Shown: one piece after another, positions 7,599-13,315 of the stretch
Layout of the letters: each line of letters starts with the position of its first letter
How positions within the stretch are numbered: position 1 is the first letter of the stretch
Source: an uncultured Prevotella sp.
GTDB taxonomy: Bacteria; Bacteroidota; Bacteroidia; Bacteroidales; Bacteroidaceae
Assembly: GCA_937877685.1 (NCBI GenBank)
Contig: CALFGU010000014.1
Span: forward strand, 1-19,739
Direction: 5' to 3'
DNA length: 19,739 nt
Program-made: the position numbers and the translations under genes
Notes under the pieces: generated by a model
The model's input: only the letters and a program-made list of their open reading frames with translations
Databases searched by the model: none
What the model was told of the DNA's origin: nothing

Positions 7599-7606
7599 CA
7601 AAATTA
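7599..7606 (-). promoter_or_regulatory. -7 promoter element of the metallophosphoesterase gene
   Basis: The minus strand reads TAATTTTG, an exact TAnnTTTG match, 17 nt upstream of the ATG at 7581. This gives a leader of about 10 nt. No clear -33 TTTG is visible. Confidence 0.5.
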
Positions 7607-7710
7607 CGAAAATCTAATTACCCTAAACCGCTCATATTTTGGAAAATATTCCGACCTTTGCAGTACATTTTATAAAAGAAATCAGTTTCCGTAAAAAAGA
7701 ACATTAATTA

Positions 7711-7857
7711 GGTTAAGGTTATAAGGTGGGAGGTTGTAAGGTTTTAAGGAAATCCTTCTAAAAACCTGCATAGTTCCTTAAAACCTAATAACCTTACAAC
7801 CTCAAGACCTTAATTCTTTAAAACCTTTACCCCTTAAAACCTCATAACCTCTCAATT
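7711..7857. repeat. Low-complexity GGTT/AACC repeat with inverted arms upstream of tsaE
   Basis: A purine-rich half (7711-7750, GGTTAAGG / GGTTGTAAGG units) is followed by a pyrimidine-rich half (7774-7857, TTAAAACCT / AACCTTACAACCTC units). The two can pair: 7730-7750 against 7774-7802, with a few extra bases in the right arm. The pyrimidine half forms the immediate leader of tsaE. Related units occur at 1461-1485 and 2869-2911. The remainder of this gap (7607-7710) shows only a weak promoter-like GACCTTTG near 7655. Confidence 0.5.
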
Positions 7858-7862
7858 TATCT

Positions 7863-8279
7863 ATGGAATTAAAAATAAATTCGCTTGAAGAAATAAGTGC
7901 GGTCGCCGAAGAATTCATCCGCCTTGCTATGCAAGAGGACACCGTTTTTGCATTCAACGGACAGATGGGTGCAGGTAAGACAACCTTCATCAAGGCTCTT
8001 TGTGAAGCGCTCGGCGTTAGCGAACCCGTGACCTCACCTACCTTTGCCATCGTCAACGAATACCGTTCCGACGAAACAGGAGAACTTATTTACCACTTTG
8101 ATTTCTATCGCATCAAGAAACTTGAAGAAGCCTACGATATGGGTTGCGAAGATTATTTTTACTCTGGTGCAGTGTGTCTCATAGAGTGGCCAGAACTCGT
8201 GGAAGACCTTCTCCCTGGCAACACCGTTTGGGTAGATATCAAGGTTAACGAAGATGAAACACGAACTATCAGTTGGTAA
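7863..8279 (+). CDS. tsaE: tRNA threonylcarbamoyladenosine biosynthesis ATPase TsaE
   Basis: The 138-aa cytoplasmic ATPase is normal length for TsaE, which works with TsaB and TsaD to transfer the threonylcarbamoyl group onto A37 of ANN-decoding tRNAs. It has a Walker A motif GQMGAGKTT (33-41), the family block TSPTFAIVNEY (57-67), HFDFYR (78-83) and LIEWPE (107-111). The GAGKTT, SPTF, DFYR, EWPE order is diagnostic. The ATG at 7863 follows a pyrimidine-rich leader without Shine-Dalgarno. A strong hairpin terminator follows 36 nt after the stop, so it looks monocistronic. It provides the t6A substrate for TcdA encoded 5 kb away. Confidence 0.95.
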   Translation: MELKINSLEEISAVAEEFIRLAMQEDTVFAFNGQMGAGKTTFIKALCEALGVSEPVTSPTFAIVNEYRSDETGELIYHFDFYRIKKLEEAYDMGCEDYFYSGAVCLIEWPELVEDLLPGNTVWVDIKVNEDETRTISW

Positions 8280-8314
8280 CCCCTCCCCTCTTGAAATATA
8301 GGTTAAAACAAACG

Positions 8315-8357
8315 TCCGACGGCAGGTTGAACATCACTCATCCTGCCGTCGGATTTT
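8315..8357 (+). terminator. Rho-independent terminator after tsaE
   Basis: A 12-bp perfect GC-rich stem TCCGACGGCAGG (8315-8326) / CCTGCCGTCGGA (8342-8353) with a 15-nt loop is followed by TTTT. Confidence 0.85.
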
Positions 8358-8413
8358 ATGTTTCTGCGCTCCGTTTATCATATCCTCAAAATAAAGTTAG
8401 ATATAGCAGCAAC

Positions 8414-8455
8414 AATAAGTAACTTCCGAGCGCGAATAAGAAACTTCCGAGCGCG
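8414..8455. repeat. 21-bp tandem direct repeat (two copies)
   Basis: Copies at 8414-8434 and 8435-8455 are head to tail and differ at a single base (AATAAGT versus AATAAGA, then AACTTCCGAGCGCG). The unit length is a multiple of three, but the surrounding sequence after the tsaE terminator shows no convincing gene. Confidence 0.8.
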
Positions 8456-8523
8456 GATTTTTATTTCTTTTTTCACCCACTTATTTTGAGGTTTTCTAAT
8501 CTTAAATAACGCACGTGTGGAGA

Positions 8524-8562
8524 CAAAAATAATCGGAAGCACCACGCGTGATGCCCCCGATT
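8524..8562 (-). terminator. Rho-independent terminator, minus strand
   Basis: On the minus strand AATCGGGGGCAUCA (from 8562) pairs with UGGUGCUUCCGAUU (to 8531), using G-U wobbles that exist only in the minus-strand RNA, and is followed by ATTTTTG. It can end both the sialidase transcript and the short transcript predicted to start near 8628. Confidence 0.7.
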
Positions 8563-8628
8563 AAAAGGAGAAAAACATAACAATTATCACACACAAACTT
8601 TTACGTTCCGACATGGAGAAAAGTATTG
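8524..8628 (-). ncRNA. Candidate small RNA of about 105 nt between promoter and terminator
   Basis: The minus strand carries TAACTTTG at 8642-8635 (exact TAnnTTTG) with ATTG at 8666-8663, 20 nt upstream, in the -33 position. Transcription from about 8628 would meet the terminator at 8562-8524 and give a transcript of about 105 nt. It contains only a 17-codon frame (8614-8561, MSERKSLCVIIVMFFSF) whose stop overlaps the terminator stem. It could be a small RNA, a tiny-peptide gene or a chance promoter in the sialidase 3' region. The surrounding gap 8280-8716 contains no other gene that I can support. Confidence 0.35.
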
Positions 8629-8716
8629 ATGGTGCAAAGTTACGCCTTATTTTAATGTGCGTCAATCGCTAAAAGTAGTGATTTTTTATTCCCGTTTTTT
8701 TGGGTAATACCTATAT

Positions 8717-10693
8717 TTAATGATTGCAACACTTTGTTGCTTTGTCACATTCATCAGCATCAACCGCAATAATTTCCCACTTCGAGGGCGCTGAGGCATT
8801 CCAAGTCACGATTGCGTTTGCCTGAGAGAGGTGGAAGCAAGGGTAGTTGACGTTTGCCGTGTGTTGCTCGTTGAAGACAGTCTTACCTTCGCGGTCGCTG
8901 GTGAGCATAAATGTGCCTGCTTCTGCACTGTTTTTAGTGGGGAAAATATTCGTGCTTGTTCCCGCAGGTTTCCCCATCCACACTTGGTGCTTCTCATTAT
9001 AAAGGCGCCATAATCCTTCTTCCGTCATTTGAAGTGTCCAAATCTGCGATGCGTCACTTTCTGACAAGGCTGCCGCACTCAATCCTGAGGGTGATGCCTG
9101 CAAATATTGATTGTCATTATAACCCTTGTTGCTTTCCAAGTAACCGAGGTTGCGCAAACGATATTTCTTGCCGTCAATTGGCGTAATAACCGTTTTTGAA
9201 ATACTCTTGTTGAGTTTTGCAACGGCATCCACCGTGGCGCGTTTCTGACTCTTTTTGGCCACTTTATCCACACTCTTACGCATCTTAGCGTTGGGCACAC
9301 CGACGATTGACTTACATGCCTTGCCAGCAAACGCACTTGTTACCTTTTGACCCACCACCTTTTCAGAAATATAGGCCTTCGGCAAATTAGGGTCGTCACA
9401 GTAGGTGTAGCGATTATCTGTGATGTGCTCAATGGTGTAATTTTTATAAACAATCGTATAATCGCGTGCAAAGGTTGACTCTTCGTAAAGGAAACCAATG
9501 GTATTGTTCTTCTGGAGTGTCATAGTGGTGTAAGCCGAACCCATAACGCTTGACTGATGAGCACCATCCCAATTAGCAGCAAAGAGAGCGGGCGAAGCAA
9601 AGTCCGTAGCATAGTCGGTAAGTTCCTTGTAGAAAATACCTACATTCTTACGTCCGCCAGGACCAAAGGGAACGGATTGAAGCGCCAAGTAAGTCTTCAC
9701 GCCATCCTTCTTACGCACAACGGGCACAATGAGAATTTCGCCATTCGTTGAGTTACCCACTGCCGCAACTCCATTGTTATCGGCGTTTGAAAGGGCAACT
9801 GTGCCCCACGAACCTTCACCCTTTTTGATGTCGGTGTAAGTATAGATGTTGAAATAGCGACCTGTGCAACGGCTGGAGAGTAACACGCTACCGTCAGGGA
9901 GTTCTTCCACCTTGGGTTCGTCACCTCCGGGAGCGGGACGGTCAAAGATGGTGCCGAGAACCTTCCATGAACCCCCGAAATCGTCAGAATAAATCACGCG
10001 GTTGCCACCGTCGCGCGTCCACATGGAACAATAGAGGCGGTAATACTTACCCACCTTGATGCGACTGCTCTGACAAATCTTGCCCGAACCGATAAACATG
10101 GAAGAAACCGTGGGTTTGTCACCATCAAGGAAGAGCGAGTAGATATGATCTGTCATTTCCACGATGTCACCCTTCTCCCATTCGCCCGTCTTCTTGTTAA
10201 AAGTCAGATACATTCGCGCTACGCGGTTGACAGAGTCAGCCTCCGTCTGTCCAATCTTAGAAGGATTCCAGCGTCCGTGCCAACAAACGGTGCGTCCGCA
10301 AACCATCATGACGAGCAACTTATTCTCTTCGCGGTCGGCAACGATAGCTGCGTCGCCATAACCCGTAGTCATGTGGTTGGAAGTGCCACCCTTACCGTCT
10401 GCAATGAAGAATTCTTCGCCCCAAGTCTTACCATTGTCCTTTGAGATGCGACACTTAATATCGACTTCGCCGTAACCAATGTCATTACCACAGGGGCGGT
10501 AATCCGAAATAGCGAATACGTCGCCATTAGGAGCGGCTGCAATGGCGGGGATTCGGTAAGGACGCGCCGATTCTGGGTTTGTAACGTAAAGGTTTTGCTG
10601 AGGTTCTTGCTCCACCTTATTTTCTGCTTTTACATCAGTCTGTTGCGTAAACAAACCTGTGAATAAAAGCAGCGCAAGCGTTTTCTTGTTCAT
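8717..10693 (-). CDS. nanH: Secreted sialidase (exo-alpha-sialidase, GH33) with C-terminal extension
   Basis: Starting at the ATG at 10693 gives 658 aa beginning MNKKTLALLLFTGLFTQQ, a clean signal peptide; the longer frame from 10765 would put 24 unlikely residues ahead of it. The GH33 propeller shows the RIP motif (YRIPA, Arg47), Asp boxes SKDNGKTWG (84-92) and SDDFGGSWK (236-244), DEPKVEELPDGS with Glu259, arginines in SSRCTGR (274) and GGRKN (348), and FLYEES with the likely catalytic Tyr403. The enzyme releases terminal sialic acid from host glycans. Residues about 465-505 are Lys-rich and linker-like. Residues 505-645 form a separate domain (GKKYRLRNLGYL, QIWTLQ, GLWRLYNE) resembling a ricin-like trefoil. 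A promoter lies at 10753-10760. No other sialic-acid catabolism gene is present. Confidence 0.9.
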   Translation of the reverse strand: MNKKTLALLLFTGLFTQQTDVKAENKVEQEPQQNLYVTNPESARPYRIPAIAAAPNGDVFAISDYRPCGNDIGYGEVDIKCRISKDNGKTWGEEFFIADGKGGTSNHMTTGYGDAAIVADREENKLLVMMVCGRTVCWHGRWNPSKIGQTEADSVNRVARMYLTFNKKTGEWEKGDIVEMTDHIYSLFLDGDKPTVSSMFIGSGKICQSSRIKVGKYYRLYCSMWTRDGGNRVIYSDDFGGSWKVLGTIFDRPAPGGDEPKVEELPDGSVLLSSRCTGRYFNIYTYTDIKKGEGSWGTVALSNADNNGVAAVGNSTNGEILIVPVVRKKDGVKTYLALQSVPFGPGGRKNVGIFYKELTDYATDFASPALFAANWDGAHQSSVMGSAYTTMTLQKNNTIGFLYEESTFARDYTIVYKNYTIEHITDNRYTYCDDPNLPKAYISEKVVGQKVTSAFAGKACKSIVGVPNAKMRKSVDKVAKKSQKRATVDAVAKLNKSISKTVITPIDGKKYRLRNLGYLESNKGYNDNQYLQASPSGLSAAALSESDASQIWTLQMTEEGLWRLYNEKHQVWMGKPAGTSTNIFPTKNSAEAGTFMLTSDREGKTVFNEQHTANVNYPCFHLSQANAIVTWNASAPSKWEIIAVDADECDKATKCCNH

Positions 10694-10752
10694 AAAGAGG
10701 TATAGGTTAATGATTTTGAAATTCAAAGTTGTGACTCTAAAAGTAATTTCTA

Positions 10753-10760
10753 CAAAGGTA
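10753..10760 (-). promoter_or_regulatory. -7 promoter element of the sialidase gene
   Basis: The minus strand reads TACCTTTG, an exact TAnnTTTG match, giving a leader of about 53 nt to the ATG at 10693. No convincing -33 TTTG is present. The palindromic motifs at 10804-10838 lie just upstream. Confidence 0.5.
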
Positions 10761-10803
10761 CGCAATACGTTTTGATTACACCTATACTAATAGCATAAAT
10801 TAA

Positions 10804-10838
10804 GTTTTACTTTGTGAAAACAATGTTTCACTTTGTGC
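10804..10838. promoter_or_regulatory. Paired palindrome-related motifs in the divergent promoter gap
   Basis: GTTTTACTTTGTGAAAAC (10804-10821) and GTTTCACTTTGTG (10825-10837) are separated by 3 nt. Both are variants of the perfect palindrome at 2003-2019, and the first matches the site at 2034-2047 including its AT-rich 5' flank. They sit between the promoters of the sialidase and the methyltransferase and could be an operator. Confidence 0.45.
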
Positions 10839-10921
10839 TCCGTATAAGTAACTTAGGGAAAATAGAATGGCGTTAGGGAAGAAAATCTGTCAAGCTTGCG
10901 CATTCTTCTCTCGCCTTTCAT

Positions 10922-10929
10922 TATCTTTG
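10922..10929 (+). promoter_or_regulatory. -7 promoter element of the methyltransferase gene
   Basis: TATCTTTG matches TAnnTTTG exactly, 10 nt before the ATG at 10940, predicting a leader of only a few nucleotides. No -33 TTTG is obvious. Confidence 0.5.
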
Positions 10930-10939
10930 CTCTCAGAAT

Positions 10940-12112
10940 ATGGACTTTAAAGAACTCCGTAAGGAAAATATATCTCGCCTTGCCTTGCGCCTCTCAGGGC
11001 ATCCCGATGCCGCCTTTCTGCTTCGCCAAGTAGAGGGTTGGCAGCGCCTTTCCGTGAAAGTGCCTTCGTGGGCAGCGGTTGAGGAACTGCATTACCCCCA
11101 TCGCTTGGCGTTGGAACAATGTTCGGGCGAGGCAGCCGCACGTTACAAGGCGGAACTCGTCAGTCGCTTGTTCCCCGATGGCGCTGAGGCTATGGCGGAC
11201 TTGACAGGCGGATTGGGAGTAGATTTCTCCTTTGTGGCGCCCTGCTTCAAGCATGCCGTGTATGTGGAACGGCAGGAAGAATTGTGCACATTAGCGACGC
11301 ATAATTTTCCCTTATTAGGAGTGACGAACGTTTCGGTGCACCATGCCGACGGAGTGGACTTTTTGCGCCAGATGGAGGCAGTTGATTTGCTCTTTCTTGA
11401 CCCTGCGCGGCGCGATGCGGCAGGTAGGAAGACGGTGCTCTTGGAGGATTGCGAGCCTAACGTAGTTGAACTGCTGCCACTCTTGTTGGAGAAATCCAAA
11501 GTGTGCATCTTGAAACTTTCAACGATGCTTGACCTTCACCAAGCGTTACAGGCGCTTCGCTGTGTGGCAGAGGTGCACGTCTTTGCGGAACGCGGTGAGT
11601 GTAAAGACTTGCTCTTGGTGTTGCGTAAGGAGTGCAATAATTCCGATGTTTCTCCCGTTATATATTGTGCGGATGATGCCCATCGCTTTGCCTTTACGGC
11701 GGATGAGGAAATGACTGCCACGCCCGCTTATACGTCAACCCTTGGGAAGTATCTCTATGAACCCTCGGCGGCGGTCTTAAAGGCGGGAGCGTTTAAGAGT
11801 CTTGCCCAGCGTTTTGACGTGAAGAAACTCCATCCGAACAGTCATCTTTACACCTCCGACACACTTCATGCCGACTTTCCCGGACGTGCGTTCAGCGTAG
11901 AGCGTACTTGCGGATTCGGAAAGCGCGAACTCAAGGCCTTCTGTGCCGACACGGCGCAAGCAAACTTCACCGTGCGCAATTTCCCCGCCACCGTGGCAGA
12001 CCTGCGCAAGCGTCTCAAACTCCGCGAAGGTGGTTCGGACTATTGGTTTGCCACAACGCTGGCGGATGAGTCCCACTGCCTCATTGCTTGTCGGAAGGTC
12101 AGTAAAAATTAA
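10940..12112 (+). CDS. Class I SAM-dependent methyltransferase with THUMP-like C-terminal domain
   Basis: The 390-aa protein has a helical N-terminus (1 to about 75) and a Rossmann methyltransferase core with motif I DLTGGLGVD (87-95). Acidic motif II ends in VYVE (Glu110). The motif IV-like LFLDPARRD is at 151-159, followed by LEDCEPN. The C-terminal part (about 290-385, with HPNSHLY, GFGKRELKAF and NFPATVADLRKRLKLREGG) matches the THUMP-like domain that ends a Bacteroidetes family of uncharacterised methyltransferases. An RNA substrate is plausible from THUMP and the DP motif but is not shown. Start: the ATG just after a -7 element. It diverges from the sialidase gene, and a CHU_C protein gene follows 112 nt downstream. 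Confidence 0.85.
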   Translation: MDFKELRKENISRLALRLSGHPDAAFLLRQVEGWQRLSVKVPSWAAVEELHYPHRLALEQCSGEAAARYKAELVSRLFPDGAEAMADLTGGLGVDFSFVAPCFKHAVYVERQEELCTLATHNFPLLGVTNVSVHHADGVDFLRQMEAVDLLFLDPARRDAAGRKTVLLEDCEPNVVELLPLLLEKSKVCILKLSTMLDLHQALQALRCVAEVHVFAERGECKDLLLVLRKECNNSDVSPVIYCADDAHRFAFTADEEMTATPAYTSTLGKYLYEPSAAVLKAGAFKSLAQRFDVKKLHPNSHLYTSDTLHADFPGRAFSVERTCGFGKRELKAFCADTAQANFTVRNFPATVADLRKRLKLREGGSDYWFATTLADESHCLIACRKVSKN

Positions 12113-12224
12113 CGATAAATTATAAGGATTAACAGGGAAATGGTCAACCGAAAGCAATTCATTCCGTAAGGTCTTTCCCCTTTACCAATTTCTCCTTTCT
12201 CATTTTTCCTTTCTCATTTCCAAT

Positions 12225-12905
12225 ATGAAATTCCTTACCCTTCTCTTCTCCCTCCTTCCCTGCCTTCTTTTTGCGCAGACCTACCCTTCTGTTTCCCCCA
12301 CTATGCACATCATTAACGAAGATGGCGCAGAAGAGGAGGTGACAGAGTATGATGGTGATGCGCCTTTGAAAGCCTTTTTCCGTGCTAACGCTAAGGATGT
12401 GGGCGATTACCAACCCGTGTTTGAATGGACCTTAACTAAGGCGGGCGAAACCGAACCTATGGTCAAGCGCTACGCAGAGGAAATCGATTATGAGTTTCTC
12501 CAGACGGGCACTTTCTTTATCGAACTCCGCACCACCTTTATTCAGGGCACCGATACCTTAGACTTTGCGATGGACACGCCTTTCTCCGTCACCATTACGG
12601 AATCTAAATTGGAGGTACCCAATGCTTTTTCTCCGAATGGGGATGGTATGAACGACGTATTGAAGGTTAAGGAAGGCTATCGCAGTATCGTTTCCTTCAA
12701 GGCGGCAGTCTTCACCCGCTGGGGTAAGAAGGTTTACGAATGGACCGACCTTGACGGCGGTTGGGACGGACGTATGGGTGGCAGTTATGCTCCCGATGGT
12801 GCCTACTTCCTAAAGATTGACGCCCAAGGCGCAGACGGACGCAAATACGAGATTCGCAAAACGATTACACTGCTGAAGGGGTATAAGGAAGACACCACGA
12901 ATTGA
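12225..12905 (+). CDS. Exported protein with gliding-motility-associated (CHU_C) type IX secretion C-terminal domain
   Basis: The 226-aa protein begins with a signal peptide MKFLTLLFSLLPCLLFAQ. Residues about 20-125 resemble an Ig/PKD-like domain (FRANAKDV, FEWTLTKAG, TGTFFIELRT). From 130 it carries a CHU_C/type B sorting domain: VPNAFSPNGDGMNDVLKV, FTRWGKKVYE, GGWDGRMGG, APDGAYFLKI. This domain directs export and surface attachment or release through the type IX secretion system, whose genes are not in this window. It is small for such proteins and has no obvious catalytic part. The 112-nt gap before it contains a pyrimidine-rich leader (about 12170-12222) and no clear promoter, so co-transcription with the methyltransferase is possible. 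Confidence 0.85.
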   Translation: MKFLTLLFSLLPCLLFAQTYPSVSPTMHIINEDGAEEEVTEYDGDAPLKAFFRANAKDVGDYQPVFEWTLTKAGETEPMVKRYAEEIDYEFLQTGTFFIELRTTFIQGTDTLDFAMDTPFSVTITESKLEVPNAFSPNGDGMNDVLKVKEGYRSIVSFKAAVFTRWGKKVYEWTDLDGGWDGRMGGSYAPDGAYFLKIDAQGADGRKYEIRKTITLLKGYKEDTTN

Positions 12906-12963
12906 TGTTAACTCTTGCAATTAGGAAAATTAAAATCTCCTTGTGATTATAAATAAACAACAA

Positions 12964-12997
12964 AAGAAGCTGAATTCCATGTGGAGTTCAGCTTCTT
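12964..12997. terminator. Bidirectional rho-independent terminator
   Basis: A 15-bp stem (12964-12978 with 12983-12997, one wobble) has a four-base loop ATGT. On the minus strand it is followed by TTGTTGTTTATTT, on the plus strand by CTATTATTAT. It lies 58 nt after the CHU_C gene stop and 30 nt after the stop of the convergent small gene at 13028. Confidence 0.8.
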
Positions 12998-13027
12998 CTA
13001 TTATTATGAGAAAAGGAACTTAGAAAG

Positions 13028-13189
13028 TTATTGTTCCCAATCTATACTATTCCAACCATCAGTCTTACGTTGAGTAGCAGGAGTTCCTGGATTTTTATTG
13101 TCTATATCCACGTTGTCACGACTTGCGGCTATCATGTTTTCAGAATGGAAATCAATGATGTTAAGTGTAGGAGATTCGTAAATTTTCAT
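13028..13189 (-). CDS. Small 53-aa protein of unknown function
   Basis: The minus-strand frame ATG 13189 to TAA 13028 encodes 53 residues: MKIYESPTLNIIDFHSENMI, then AASRDNVDIDNKNPGTPATQ, then RKTDGWNSIDWEQ. It forms a complete unit, with an exact -7 element at 13310-13303, a leader of about 107 nt, the frame, and a strong terminator 30 nt after the stop. The N-terminus (KIYESP then alternating hydrophobics up to AAS) followed by an Asp/Asn/Pro/Thr-rich tail with two Trp recalls, from memory only, short uncharacterised Prevotella/Bacteroides peptides with a K-x-Y-x-x-P opening. It has no classical signal peptide or transmembrane segment. A peptide-precursor or signalling role is speculation. 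It lies just downstream of the BspA-like gene on the same strand. Apart from it, 12906-13315 holds only the terminator and promoter. Confidence 0.6.
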   Translation of the reverse strand: MKIYESPTLNIIDFHSENMIAASRDNVDIDNKNPGTPATQRKTDGWNSIDWEQ

Positions 13190-13302
13190 TGTTGAAGTAA
13201 TCGTTAATTTAGTTAAATTAAAATTCGTAACTCAGAGCATTGCTTCTATTTGCGCTTTGCTATAGGGTTATGAACTTACGCACTTTTGAGGGTGTTAACT
13301 TG

Positions 13303-13310
13303 CAAAACTA
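13303..13310 (-). promoter_or_regulatory. -7 promoter element of the 53-aa gene
   Basis: The minus strand reads TAGTTTTG, an exact TAnnTTTG match, 5 nt beyond the stop of the BspA-like gene. It implies independent transcription of the small gene. No -33 TTTG is evident. Confidence 0.5.
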
Positions 13311-13315
13311 AGGTC

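Noticed and set aside
8358..8489. 43-codon frame across the 21-bp tandem repeat
   Set aside because: It begins inside the tsaE terminator region with no promoter. The repeat length explains the open frame, so it is kept only as an observation.
11143..11508. 121-codon minus-strand frame within the methyltransferase gene
   Set aside because: It is antisense to a gene with clear SAM-binding motifs and has no support of its own.
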